Source: Thioalkalivibrio thiocyanodenitrificans ARhD 1 (GTDB lineage: Bacteria > Pseudomonadota > Gammaproteobacteria > Ectothiorhodospirales > Ectothiorhodospiraceae). From it: 64,000 bases of DNA. Each line of letters begins with the position of its first letter. The first letter of the stretch is position 1. Location: positions 3,001 through 67,000 of the forward strand of contig NZ_KB900536.1 of assembly GCF_000378965.1 (NCBI RefSeq), written 5' to 3'. Under the pieces are notes generated by a model. The model had not been told where the DNA came from. It made no database searches and saw nothing but the letters and a program-made list of their open reading frames with translations. The translations under genes and the position numbers were made by a program. Below are positions 18,567 through 27,954 of this stretch, one piece after another.

Positions 18567-18875
18567 GCATTCGCGTTTGAGCCACAGAGGACAGAAAGGG
18601 CTGTTGTTGGCCACAGAGGTCACAGAGGTCACAGAGAAAAGATAAATATTGCGCACGGTATCGGGTGCCCGCCTCTCGGGTGGCGCGCCTCGACCCATTC
18701 CGTGGTTACGTGATCCTCTACCCTCTGTGACCTCTGTGCCCTCTGTGGCGCATCAGGTTTTCTGTTCGTACCGGCATGCGCTTCGACCTGGCACCCTGCG
18801 CAGAGGAACGCCATCCAGGAGGCAGGCGCCCGATACACGGCGAAGCCCTTCTCTTATCTCTGTGCCCTCTGTGGC
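18550..18875. repeat. Large CACAGAGG-type repeat, copy 1
   Basis: This stretch contains three blocks of CACAGAGG-type nonamers, the first as CACAGAGGTCACAGAGG and the later ones in the opposite orientation as CCTCTGTGACCTCTGTG. A unique core between them (TTGCGCACGGTATCGGG, CCATTCCGTGGTTACG) is shared almost base for base with 21446-21760. It begins inside the last codons of mutS and ends shortly before the stop of the HD-GYP gene. Confidence 0.85.
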
Positions 18876-18918
18876 ACATCAGACTTTCCGTTCATACCGC
18901 CCGGCGCTTCGACCCGGC

Positions 18919-21183
18919 TCATTCCCATTGAAAACCCTTTTCACGAAACAGGCGGAGGCAGGCGTCCACTGCGGCGGGATCGTACAGGTGGCCCCGTCCC
19001 TGCTCGATCTCGGTCAACGCCTGGTCGATGCCGAGGCCCGCGCGGTAAGGGCGGTGCGTGGTCATCGCCTCGACCACGTCGGCGACCGCGAGGATGCGGG
19101 CTTCGAGAACGATCTGCCCACCCTTCAGCCCGAACGGATAGCCCGAACCGTCGAGGCGTTCATGGTGCTGCAGGATCATCTCCCGCACGGGCCAGGGGAA
19201 ACTCACATCCTTGAGGATGTCGTAACCGGTCTGGGCATGGCCCTTGATCAAGCCGTATTCCATGTCACTCAGCCGCCCCGGCCGTGTGAGGATCTCGGCC
19301 GGGACCGCGATCTTGCCGATGTCATGGAGTTGGGCACCCACCCGGACGCCTTCGATGCGATGTGCATCGAGGCCCAGTTCCGCGGCAATCGACGACGCCA
19401 GGTCGGCCACCCGCCGCTGGTGGCCCGACGTATAGGGATCGTGCATCTCCACGACCCGCGCCACGGCTTCGACGGTCTGCAGGAGAGTCTTGCCGAGCGC
19501 CCCGTGCGCCTCGTCGCGCTCCGCCTTGATCCGAAGCGCTCCCAGTCCGTAGGACAGGTCCCGCGCCAGCTCTTCCAGTTGGTCGACAACCGCCTCGGTA
19601 AAGACGCCGGGCTCATCGGCATGAACGTTGAGCGACCCGAAGAGCTCGCCGTCCGCAAACAGCGCCAGCGCCGCAGTGGAGCCGATGCCGCAGGACCGCA
19701 GATCCTCGCCCCAGGGGGCGCTTTGAACATCTTCGGGAATCTCGTTGAAGACCTGCGTTCGGCCGCTGTGAAGGGCCTTGCCGCAGGGACACTGCGCGGT
19801 CTCATTCCCCGACCAGCGCGTTGCCATGGCCTCGATCGCCGCGCAGCAGTCGCCTGCGCAGGCCCTCATGTTCAAGCCCCCGTCCGGGGTCCCGTAGCCC
19901 ACCCAGGCTGCCCGGAAGCCCCCATCCGACACGATGACGTCGCAGATCCGCCGGAGCAGTTCATCCTCATGGTCGGCGTGCACCAGCGCCGCGTTGGCAT
20001 GGCTCAATGTGATGAGCACACGATCCAGCCGTTGCACTGCCCGCTCCGTGTCCCGTTGCGCGAGGGCATAGGCGATCGCCGCCGCGGCGTCCTGCAGCAA
20101 ACGAAGGTCGAAGTCATCCCAACCCCGCTCCGTGCGCACCCGGTCGGACCCGATGAAGCCCATCAGGCGCTCACCCAGCACCACGGGCACCAGCAACAAT
20201 GACTGTACTTCGCCTGCCTCGAAATGGGCACGTTCCGGCGAAGCCGGCGGCACGTCGGAGACCCGGGGTACCGCGACCGGCTTGAAGCTCCGCAACCGTT
20301 CCAGGCTCCATCCGAAACCCGCGGTCGGGAGGCCGCGCAGGCTCGGCATCTGCGCCGCAATCCCCTCCGCACACCACTCGTGGGTATTGTCCATGCGGGT
20401 GCCGTCTTCCGAGAACTGGAACAGGTAGCAGCGATCGGCCCCCACGTGGTTGCCCAGTTCGCGCAGCGCCGCATCGATCCCCTCATCGGTCCCGTGCGCA
20501 CCGAGCTTCAGGAAGCGGGTGGAGATGTTGCGCACGATGTCCTGGAGTTCCACATGCCGCCACAGGCTCTCCTGCGCGCGCCGCTGCTCGGTGATGTCCT
20601 CCATGGCGTGGATGGAGTAGCGGTAGCGTCCGGCGTCATCCCGAACCGCGAAGGCGCGGGAGAGGAAGATCTCGCCGCTTTCCAGCACGACCTCGTCCAG
20701 CGCCTCCCCGCTGCTTTCCCCCTCGTGGTGCGCGCCATCCTCCGCCTCCAGTTCCAGCCGGCAACGCGGCAGCGGCTGGTCCCCGGGCGGAAAGACCTCC
20801 CAGTACCGCCGCCCGATCAGTTGACGGTAATCGAGCCCGGCGCGTTCGGCGTAGGCGCGGTTGGCCCGCAGCAGGCGGCCCTTGCGGTCATGGAGGAAGA
20901 TGGGGTGGCGCACGGCGTCGAAGGCATCAAGCCATTCGCGATGGGCCTGCTCGATACGGGCCAGGCCGCGTTCGCGAAACGCCACCACCACACCCAGGAA
21001 CGCCGTGACCAGCAGACCGGCCCACAGCGCATAAAAGGCATCATGGAGCGAACGATCCTCGCTGCGCAGCAACCAAAAGACGGCTAGCGACAGCAGGATG
21101 CCCGCGCAAAGCACCAAGATCACCGGCAGGTGACGGCGTCCACCCAGACCGGCCCGCGGGCCGCCTTGCCCTTCGTCGCCCAT
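18919..21183 (-). CDS. Membrane PAS-GAF-GAF-HD-GYP cyclic-di-GMP phosphodiesterase
   Basis: The 754-residue protein has two N-terminal membrane helices (about residues 20-40 and 50-70), a PAS domain (about 80-205, FDAVRHPIFLHDRKG), two GAF-like domains (about 225-375 with VGADRCYLFQF, and 400-560) and a C-terminal HD-GYP domain. The last shows HDIGK and HHERLDGSGYP, the metal-binding and GYP signatures of active enzymes that break c-di-GMP to GMP. The second GAF has clustered Cys (CAGDCCAA, CPCGKAL). I chose the ATG at 21183 with GAGG upstream. It sits alone between mutS and fdxA, genes that are usually adjacent, and is bracketed by two direct copies of a large repeat. Confidence 0.94.
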   Translation of the reverse strand: MGDEGQGGPRAGLGGRRHLPVILVLCAGILLSLAVFWLLRSEDRSLHDAFYALWAGLLVTAFLGVVVAFRERGLARIEQAHREWLDAFDAVRHPIFLHDRKGRLLRANRAYAERAGLDYRQLIGRRYWEVFPPGDQPLPRCRLELEAEDGAHHEGESSGEALDEVVLESGEIFLSRAFAVRDDAGRYRYSIHAMEDITEQRRAQESLWRHVELQDIVRNISTRFLKLGAHGTDEGIDAALRELGNHVGADRCYLFQFSEDGTRMDNTHEWCAEGIAAQMPSLRGLPTAGFGWSLERLRSFKPVAVPRVSDVPPASPERAHFEAGEVQSLLLVPVVLGERLMGFIGSDRVRTERGWDDFDLRLLQDAAAAIAYALAQRDTERAVQRLDRVLITLSHANAALVHADHEDELLRRICDVIVSDGGFRAAWVGYGTPDGGLNMRACAGDCCAAIEAMATRWSGNETAQCPCGKALHSGRTQVFNEIPEDVQSAPWGEDLRSCGIGSTAALALFADGELFGSLNVHADEPGVFTEAVVDQLEELARDLSYGLGALRIKAERDEAHGALGKTLLQTVEAVARVVEMHDPYTSGHQRRVADLASSIAAELGLDAHRIEGVRVGAQLHDIGKIAVPAEILTRPGRLSDMEYGLIKGHAQTGYDILKDVSFPWPVREMILQHHERLDGSGYPFGLKGGQIVLEARILAVADVVEAMTTHRPYRAGLGIDQALTEIEQGRGHLYDPAAVDACLRLFREKGFQWE

Positions 21184-21445
21184 TACAGCAGACCTCACCA
21201 CGGACAGCCCGGCATCCCCCGGGTCGGGGTGTGCGAGACTGCGTTCCCGCTACGATTGTTCTTCTTGTTGTTCCGGCGGAGGTGCAGCAGGCGCCGTGGT
21301 TCTACCATCCGGGCCCGCCGCATCCATCATCACCTTCTGAACATAGCACAGCTCCCAAATTGCTTCACGAAATTGGTGGAACACACAGGATAAAAAGAGA
21401 AATCAAGGTCGGTCCGTGCACGCCATGGGCTGGAACAGCAGCCGT
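21184..21445. other. Upstream region of the HD-GYP gene
   Basis: About 260 bases between the HD-GYP gene and repeat copy 2. It must hold the promoter of the gene. An AT-rich patch near 21385-21410 (GGATAAAAAGAGAAATC on the plus strand) is the only obvious candidate. No ORF is convincing. Confidence 0.4.
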
Positions 21446-21760
21446 CGCGCTACTGGGTTGAGCATTCCTGTTTGAGCCACAGAGGACACAGAGGACACAG
21501 AGGACACAGAGAAAAGATAAATGTTGCGCACGGTATCGGGGGCCCGCCTTTCGGGTGGCGTGCCTCGGCCCATTCCGTGGTTACGTGATCCTCTTTCCTC
21601 TGTGACCTCTGTGCCCTCTGTGGCGCATCAGGTCTTCCGTTCGTACGGGCAGGCCTTCGCCCCGGCACCCTGCGCAGAGGAACGCCATCCAGGGGGCGGG
21701 CTCCCGATACACGGCGCAGCCTTTTTCCCATCTCTGTGCCCTCTGTACCCTCTGTGGCCA
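21446..21760. repeat. Large CACAGAGG-type repeat, copy 2
   Basis: It is a direct copy of 18550-18875 with scattered differences, including the TTGAGCATTC junction, the CACAGAGG arrays, the TTGCGCACGGTATCGGG core and the GCAGAGGAACGCCATCC segment. Its left edge GCGCTACTGGGTTGAGC resembles GCGCTGCTGGATTGAGC at the end of mutS, so the copy seems to include a mutS tail. Confidence 0.83.
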
Positions 21761-21890
21761 CCGGCCCTCTCCGAATCCGTTTCGGTCCGTTCAACCTATC
21801 CGCGACCCCGCACCGCGAACCCGCGGGACACGCTCGAAATCCACGGGCCTTGTCGATACACTGATGCCACGAGATTGCAGGAGAATGACC

Positions 21891-22214
21891 ATGACATTCG
21901 TCGTCATCGAGAATTGCATCAAGTGCAAGTACACCGACTGCGTGGAGGTTTGCCCCGTGGATTGTTTCCACGAGGGCCCCAACTTTCTGGTGATCGATCC
22001 CGAGGAATGCATCGACTGCACCCTGTGCGAACCGGAATGTCCGGCGGAGGCCATCGTGCCCGAGGATGATGTACCGGAAGGCCAGGAAGCGTTCCTGGAA
22101 CTCAACGCCGAACTCTCCCGGCAGTGGCCGGTGATCACCACCCGCAAGGACGCGCCGCCCGATGCCGAGGAATGGGACGGCAAGCCGGACAAGCTCAAGT
22201 ACCTGGAACGCTGA
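21891..22214 (+). CDS. fdxA: Seven-iron ferredoxin FdxA
   Basis: The 107-residue electron carrier begins [17 protein letters not shown]. Two cysteine clusters are visible: the first (CIKC-x3-DC-x3-CP) is the 3Fe-4S/4Fe-4S arrangement typical of Azotobacter-type FdI, and the second is [12 protein letters not shown]. The C-terminal tail ([18 protein letters not shown]) is characteristic of the family. GCAGGAG precedes the start; an ATG two codons earlier is possible. fdxA follows mutS directly in pseudomonads, so the HD-GYP block between them looks inserted. Confidence 0.96.
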   Translation: MTFVVIENCIKCKYTDCVEVCPVDCFHEGPNFLVIDPEECIDCTLCEPECPAEAIVPEDDVPEGQEAFLELNAELSRQWPVITTRKDAPPDAEEWDGKPDKLKYLER

Positions 22215-22216
22215 CA

Positions 22217-25117
22217 GTGAACCCGGGACGCGACTCCCGGGTGCATGGCGCCGCCCCCGGCGCAGATCCCCTGGCCTGGCTGGCCCGGCGCATCATCGAA
22301 GACCACCGGGACCAACTACCCGACCTGACCCGCGTGACCGTGCTGCGCCCCCGTGCCCACGGGGACGCGCGGCTTCGCCGGCTGCTGCTGGAAGCGGCGC
22401 ACGAGCGGGGTTCCGGTGCCCTGCTGGGACCCCGCATCACGTCCATGCGCCAGTGGATCTCCGAGGCGATCCCCCCGGATGTCCCGACCCTGGGCGCCCA
22501 CGGCCGGGAACTGCTGCTGTTCGAATCCCTGCGCGCGCACGCGCAACTGTTCGGGCGGCACGATCCGTGGCGGCTGGCCGACACGCTCCTGGAACTGTTC
22601 CGTGAACTCACCCTGGGCGGCACCACGCCGCCGCCCGAGTACGAGGCCTTCGTAGAGCGGCTGCGGGCAGCTTACGGCCTGGGGGCGGATGTCGGTCGCT
22701 GTCTGGAATCTCTGGGACGTGAGGCCCGCATTGTCCATACCCTGTGGCAGGCATGGCTGACGCAGCAGCATGCCGAGGGCCGGGAGGACCCGGACGCCCG
22801 CTACCTGCGCGCCCTGGCCGCCCTGGACCCCGACGGGATCGCCGCGGACCACCTCTACGTGGCCGGCTACGACGAGGTCCTGCCCGCCGAGGCGGCCCTG
22901 CTGGGCGGCCTCGCCCGTGCGGGACGAGCCCACTGGCTGGTGCCCGCACCGGCCGCGCCCGGGCTCCCGGCGCCGGATGCCCCGCCCGGCACCGACGACA
23001 CGCCCTTCGGCGCATTTCTGGACCAGGTGTTTCACACGGACGGTGCGCCGCTTCGCGACCGGGCCCTGCGCTTCGCGGAAAGGCATCCCCGGAGCCCCGC
23101 CGCGGATCGCGTGGCCCTGCTCGCCGCCGAGGATGCCGAGGCCCAGGCCGCGGCCCTGGACATCCGCATCCGCGCCTGGCTTCTGGAGGGCCACACGCGT
23201 ATCGGCGTGGTCACCGACGACCGTCGCCTGGCCCGGCGCCTGCGCGCCCTTCTGGAACGGGCCGGCATCGATCTGGACGACCCGGGCGGCTGGGCACTGT
23301 CGACCACCCGGGCGGCGGCCGCCCTGGAACGCTGGCTGGAGGCGCTGGAGGAGGATTTCGCCTACCAGCCGCTCATGGATGTGCTCAAGTCCTCCTTCGT
23401 CCTTCCAGGACACGACCGGGAGAAACACCTGTTCGCCGTGTACCGCCTGGAACAGGACGTGATGCTGCGGGAGAACATCCCGCGCGGCCTCGGGCGCATG
23501 CGCAGCCATCTGTCGCAGCGCACCCGGCGGCTGGGACCGGCGGGGGAATCCGGCGCCCGGGCCGCCGGCACCCTGCTCGACGCACTGGAACACGCCGCGC
23601 AACCCCTGAAGGGACTGATCAACGGGCCTGCCTGTCCGGCAGACCGGCTGATGCGCGCCCTGCGCGACAGCCTGGAACGCCTGGGCATGGACCGGGCCCT
23701 GGACGAGGATCCGGCGGGACGCCGGATCCTGGAGGAACTGGCTGCCATGGAAGGGGACCTGCGGCAGCGCCCCCTGTCCATGGACTGGCGCGAGTTCCGT
23801 ACCTGGCTGGGCCGCGTGCTGGAGACCCGCCACTTCCTGCCGCACCCCCGGCCCGCACCCGTGCAGTTGCTCGGTCTGGGCGAAACCGGCCTGGCACGCT
23901 TCGACGCGCTGATCATCGCTGCGGCGGACCGGGAACATCTGCCGGGTCATGCGCCGGTGCGTGCCCTGTTCAACGATGGGGTGCGCCACGCCCTGGACCT
24001 GGAGACCTGGCACGACCGGGTCATCCGCCAGCGCGGGCGCTTCCGGCGCCTGCTGGAGGCGGCACCCCGGGTACTCATCACCTGGCAGCGGGAACGCGAG
24101 GGCGGCCCGCAGCGGCCCGCCCCATGGGTGGAACTGATCGATGCCTTTCATCGGCTTGCCTGGTCGCAGTCCCTGGACGACGTGACGCTGGCCACATGGC
24201 TCGACCACCCCGGCGCGGCCGTCGCGAGCCCCGACACGCGGCCATTGCCGCCGGCGCCGTCGCGCCCCGCGCCGGTGCTGCCGCCCGCGCGCGTACCCGC
24301 GAAGCTCTCCGCCAGCGCGCACCAGGATCTCATCGATTGCCCCTACCGTTTCTACGCGGCCCGGGGGCTGGGACTTGCGCCCCAGGAGGAACTGGCCGAG
24401 GCACTGAGCAAGGCCGACTACGGCGAGCGGGTGCATCTGTGCCTGCAGGCCTTCCATGGCGGGGTGGCGGACCTGCCCGGTCCGTGGCGCGGGCCTCTGG
24501 ACGAGGCTGCTCGCCCGAAGGCCCGGGAACTGCTGGAGGCGATCAGCGAGGCGGTCTTCCGGCGGGATCTGGAGGACAACTTCATGCACCGGGGCTGGCT
24601 GGCCCGATGGCGCGCGCTGATCCCTGCCTACCTGGACTGGGCCATTGCCCGGGCGCGCGAGTGGCGGGTCGATGGCACCGAGGCGCAGTTGCAGCAGCCC
24701 TTCCACGACGCACTGGTGCTGAAGGGGCGGCTCGACCGGATCGATACCGGTGATCAGGGTCCCGCCGTGATCGACTACAAGACCGGCCCGCCGCCCGATC
24801 AGACGGACGTGGATGACGGCGAGGCGGTGCAGCTACCCACCTATGCGCTCCTGCTCCCCGATGCGGTCCGGGTTGAATACCTGCAGCTCGACCGGGACAA
24901 GGTGGTTCCCGGGGCCTGTCTTGAGGGTAAGGCGCTGGCGCAGCTCCGGGATGCCGTGGGTGCGCGGCTGCTCGAACTGGTGGCACAGCTTCGCAACGGC
25001 GCGTCCGTGCCCGCATGGGGCGATGCGGCGGTGTGCCGGCATTGCGCCATGGGCGTCCTGTGCCGGCGCGGCACATGGACGGACGAAGGCGACAGGACCC
25101 GGCCGCCGGTCGAATGA
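22217..25117 (+). CDS. AddB-like PD-(D/E)XK nuclease with Fe-S cysteines
   Basis: The 966-residue protein resembles AddB/RexB, the partner of AddA in double-strand-break processing. The C-terminal RecB-like nuclease is complete: LKGRLDRID, IDYKTG (about residue 852) and QLPTYALLL. Four Cys fit an iron-sulphur staple, one in DCPYRFY (about 706) and three in CRHCAMGVLC (about 940-949). The N-terminal part (TVLRPRAHGDARLRRLLL) is a helicase-like fold without a Walker A loop; most AddB proteins keep one. A GTG two bases after the fdxA stop is the likely start. No AddA-like helicase gene follows; the next gene is unrelated. Confidence 0.87.
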   Translation: MNPGRDSRVHGAAPGADPLAWLARRIIEDHRDQLPDLTRVTVLRPRAHGDARLRRLLLEAAHERGSGALLGPRITSMRQWISEAIPPDVPTLGAHGRELLLFESLRAHAQLFGRHDPWRLADTLLELFRELTLGGTTPPPEYEAFVERLRAAYGLGADVGRCLESLGREARIVHTLWQAWLTQQHAEGREDPDARYLRALAALDPDGIAADHLYVAGYDEVLPAEAALLGGLARAGRAHWLVPAPAAPGLPAPDAPPGTDDTPFGAFLDQVFHTDGAPLRDRALRFAERHPRSPAADRVALLAAEDAEAQAAALDIRIRAWLLEGHTRIGVVTDDRRLARRLRALLERAGIDLDDPGGWALSTTRAAAALERWLEALEEDFAYQPLMDVLKSSFVLPGHDREKHLFAVYRLEQDVMLRENIPRGLGRMRSHLSQRTRRLGPAGESGARAAGTLLDALEHAAQPLKGLINGPACPADRLMRALRDSLERLGMDRALDEDPAGRRILEELAAMEGDLRQRPLSMDWREFRTWLGRVLETRHFLPHPRPAPVQLLGLGETGLARFDALIIAAADREHLPGHAPVRALFNDGVRHALDLETWHDRVIRQRGRFRRLLEAAPRVLITWQREREGGPQRPAPWVELIDAFHRLAWSQSLDDVTLATWLDHPGAAVASPDTRPLPPAPSRPAPVLPPARVPAKLSASAHQDLIDCPYRFYAARGLGLAPQEELAEALSKADYGERVHLCLQAFHGGVADLPGPWRGPLDEAARPKARELLEAISEAVFRRDLEDNFMHRGWLARWRALIPAYLDWAIARAREWRVDGTEAQLQQPFHDALVLKGRLDRIDTGDQGPAVIDYKTGPPPDQTDVDDGEAVQLPTYALLLPDAVRVEYLQLDRDKVVPGACLEGKALAQLRDAVGARLLELVAQLRNGASVPAWGDAAVCRHCAMGVLCRRGTWTDEGDRTRPPVE

Positions 25118-25306
25118 GGCGGACCCGGCCGGAAAGGCGCGCGGAACGGAAACATGGCGGGCGCCACACGGGTCCTCTACGGCAGAATCCCCGGTACATC
25201 GCGGGCAATCCCGGTGACCCGTGGCGACAGGTGTTCGATCACAGTGTTTCGTGTCCGGATGCAGTAGAATTTCCGCACATTGAACAAGCCTCGTGAGGCC
25301 ACACCC

Positions 25307-25873
25307 ATGCGCACCATCCGTTTCCCCCTCTGGATCCTGCTGCTGCTTCTCATGTCCTCGTCCCAGGCATGGGCCGACCGCTACGAGGAAACCATGGAGA
25401 TATTTCGCAATGCCATGGAGAGCCGCGACTTCTTCGACCATGCCTACGGGTATGCGGTATTCCCCACCATCGGCAAGGGCGGCATCGGCATCGGTGGCGC
25501 CTACGGCGAAGGGCGGGTCTACGCCCAGGGCGAGCATGTGGGCGATACCAGCATGGCGCAGGTGACCATCGGCCTCCAGTTGGGCGGGCAGGCCTTCAGC
25601 CAGATGATCTTCTTCGAGGACGAACGGGCATTCCGGGAGTTCACCGGCGGCAACTTCGAGTTCGGCGCACAGGCCTCGGCAGTCGCCATCACCGCCGGCG
25701 CCCAGGCCGGCGCAGGCACCACGGGCACCTCGGCTGGCGCCAGCGGCGGCCGGCGCGATGCGCGCACGGTGGGCAGCTACTACCGGGGCATGGCGGTGTT
25801 CACGGTCGCCAAGGGCGGACTCATGTACGAAGCGAGCATCGGCGGCCAGAAGTTCAGCTATACGCCGAGGTGA
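25307..25873 (+). CDS. Exported SYLF/YSC84-domain protein
   Basis: The 188-residue product has a signal peptide (MRTIRFPLWILLLLLMSSSQAWA) cleaved near residue 23. The mature part is a SYLF domain: FFDHAYGYAVFPTIGKGGIGIG, then GGQAFSQMIFFEDERAF, then GMAVFTVAKGGLMYEASIGGQKF. SYLF proteins bind phosphoinositide-like lipids in eukaryotes; bacterial members are periplasmic with an unclear role. The ATG follows GTGAGG. It stands alone between the AddB-like gene and the trehalose genes. Confidence 0.92.
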   Translation: MRTIRFPLWILLLLLMSSSQAWADRYEETMEIFRNAMESRDFFDHAYGYAVFPTIGKGGIGIGGAYGEGRVYAQGEHVGDTSMAQVTIGLQLGGQAFSQMIFFEDERAFREFTGGNFEFGAQASAVAITAGAQAGAGTTGTSAGASGGRRDARTVGSYYRGMAVFTVAKGGLMYEASIGGQKFSYTPR

Positions 25874-26358
25874 CGTTCGAGAAGGTGAAGGGTGGAAAGG
25901 CGCCTTTTTGTCACAGAGGTCACAGAGAAAAGACAGTTTCCCTCGTAAAGCTGCAGCACGCGGGCAGAATCGATCCATAGACAGGGTACCTCGTGCAACC
26001 GGGGTGTCCTCTGTATGCTTCGCGTCTTGGCGGGCACAAATGCTTTGTTGGCCTCGGTGTCCCCTGTGACCGCGTCTCCCATCACGCCGACCGCCGACCC
26101 GTGATCCGCCCCGGCTCGCGGAACCTTGTCATCATCGTCCCGCGAACGCATCGAACACCCCGGTCGCACGGCTGTCCCGACCCACCTCACGAACACAATG
26201 AGATCATTGCGTTGCCCGCCCAGCGCGCACCGAAATACATGCCGGGCACACCGGGAAGGCGCAGAATCGGTCTTGCACCCATGGGGAACGGGATATTCAC
26301 CGGGACGCGCCCGGCGGCTGTGGGGCCGAGAACGGAAGGGATCGACGGAGGAGCCTGC
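25874..26358. repeat. Spacer with partial CACAGAGG element
   Basis: The first 60 bases hold a single CACAGAGGTCACAGAG array followed by AAAAGACAG, and near 26010-26065 degraded reverse units (GTGTCCTCTGTATGC, TTCGCGTCTTGGCGGGC). The remainder up to the HAD-OtsB gene is unassigned and should include its promoter. The open frames here lack codon structure. Confidence 0.55.
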
Positions 26359-27954
26359 ATGATCAGACACACCGCTGCACGGACGAACCTCGCGGCCGCC
26401 CTTTTCGACATGGACGGCGTGGTCACCGACACGGCGAAGGCACATGCCGGCGCATGGAAGCGTCTGTTCGACGAGTATCTGCGAAGGCGCGCGGATCACC
26501 TCGGCGAGGCGTTCACACCGTTCGATCCCCGCAGCGATTACCGGCGATACGTGGACGGCAAGCCCCGCAGTGACGGTATCAGAAGTTTTCTCGATTCACG
26601 GGGCATCGAGCTTCCGGACGGAAACGAGAACGACGGACCGGACAAGGAAACCGTGTGTGGCCTCGGCAATCGCAAGGACCGCTATTTCCATGAATGGCTC
26701 GAGGCAAACCCGGTCCGGGCGTACCCGGGGACCCTCCGCCTCCTCGAAGATTTGCGCACCGCCGGCATCCCGACGGCGGTGTTTTCTTCAAGCCGTAATG
26801 CAGAGGCGGTGTTGCGCAGTGCCGGCGTGCTCGACCGCTTCGGTGCCAGGGTCGACGGCGAAGACAGGGCGCGGCTTGGCATCCCCGGAAAACCGGCACC
26901 GGATATGCTGCTCGAGGCCGCACACCGGCTCGGCGCCGCGCCCGGTGACAGCGCGGTATTCGAAGACGCGATAGCGGGCATACAGGCCGCGGTCCGGGGC
27001 GGCTTCGGCCTCGCGATCGGCGTGGCACGCGGCAACGTCGGCGATGCGCTGAAAGAGGCCGGCGCGGATATCGTCGTACATGATCTGAGCGAACTGCGGT
27101 GCAGCCCCGGTACCGGCCTGACAGTCAAGACGCTCGCCAATCTGCCTTCGGTCTGGGATCGCCAGGACGAGATCGGGCACAGTCTGGCGGACCGAAAACC
27201 GGCGGTGTTTCTCGATTATGACGGCACGCTCACGCCCATCGTCGAGGATCATAACCGGGCATTGCTCGACGATGACATGCGTTCCACGGTGGCGGCACTG
27301 GCCAGGCACTGCCCGGTCGTCATCGTGAGCGGCAGAGACCTTGCAAGGCTTCGGGAACTGGTCGCCCTGGATCGCGTCTGGTACGCGGGAAGCCATGGCT
27401 TCGAGATCATCGGACCCGAGGGCACGGACCAGGGCCTGAGGATGGGCGAGGAGTTCCTCCCTGAACTCGACGAGGCGGAACGCAAGCTCGAGGACCGCCT
27501 TGCGGAGATCGAGGGTTGCGCGCTCGAGCGCAAGCGATACTCCATCGCAGTGCATTACCGGCGCGTCCCGGATACGGACGTCCAGCGGGTCGGAGCCGTG
27601 GTGGACGAGGTGCTGGCCGAGCACCCGCGCCTGTATCGGGGCCACGGCAAGAAGGTCTTCGAGCTGCGCCCCGACATCGACTGGGACAAGGGCCGCGCCG
27701 TGCTCTGGCTGCTCGAGCATATCGATGCCGGGCGATCCGCCGCCGTCCCGATCTACGTGGGCGACGACATCACCGACGAGGATGCCTTTCACGCGCTCAC
27801 CGGCCACGGTTTGTGCGTCGCCGTGCGCCACGAGGAGATGCGGAAATCGGCGGCCGACTACACTCTGTCCGATACACGGGACGTGAAGCGGTTCCTTCAA
27901 TGGCTGACCGAAATCACCGCGGACCCGGATGCGACGGAGGGGAGTGGGCAATGA
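26359..27954 (+). CDS. Fusion of beta-phosphoglucomutase-like HAD phosphatase and trehalose-6-phosphate phosphatase
   Basis: The 531-residue protein joins two HAD enzymes. The N-terminal half has FDMDGVVTDTAKAHA (about residues 18-32), a helical cap, and FSSSRNAE and FEDAIAGIQAA, the pattern of beta-phosphoglucomutase. The C-terminal half starts FLDYDGTLTP (about 284) with VIVSGRDLARL, AGSHGFEI and GDDITDEDAF (about 467), the signature of trehalose-6-phosphate phosphatase (OtsB). It would dephosphorylate trehalose-6-P and turn beta-glucose-1-P into glucose-6-P. GGAGGAG precedes the ATG at 26359. It overlaps the GH65 gene by four bases. Mycobacterial OtsB1 (Rv2006) has, as I recall, the same domains plus GH65 in one chain. 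No otsA is in view. Confidence 0.93.
   Translation: MIRHTAARTNLAAALFDMDGVVTDTAKAHAGAWKRLFDEYLRRRADHLGEAFTPFDPRSDYRRYVDGKPRSDGIRSFLDSRGIELPDGNENDGPDKETVCGLGNRKDRYFHEWLEANPVRAYPGTLRLLEDLRTAGIPTAVFSSSRNAEAVLRSAGVLDRFGARVDGEDRARLGIPGKPAPDMLLEAAHRLGAAPGDSAVFEDAIAGIQAAVRGGFGLAIGVARGNVGDALKEAGADIVVHDLSELRCSPGTGLTVKTLANLPSVWDRQDEIGHSLADRKPAVFLDYDGTLTPIVEDHNRALLDDDMRSTVAALARHCPVVIVSGRDLARLRELVALDRVWYAGSHGFEIIGPEGTDQGLRMGEEFLPELDEAERKLEDRLAEIEGCALERKRYSIAVHYRRVPDTDVQRVGAVVDEVLAEHPRLYRGHGKKVFELRPDIDWDKGRAVLWLLEHIDAGRSAAVPIYVGDDITDEDAFHALTGHGLCVAVRHEEMRKSAADYTLSDTRDVKRFLQWLTEITADPDATEGSGQ

Noticed and set aside
15936-18698. 920-codon open frame on the strand opposite mutS
   Set aside because: It mirrors mutS codons (His/Gln/Gly-rich, no domain), a usual effect of high GC in a long gene. 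Similar antisense frames opposite alaS, the AddB-like gene, treY and the acyl ligase were dropped for the same reason.
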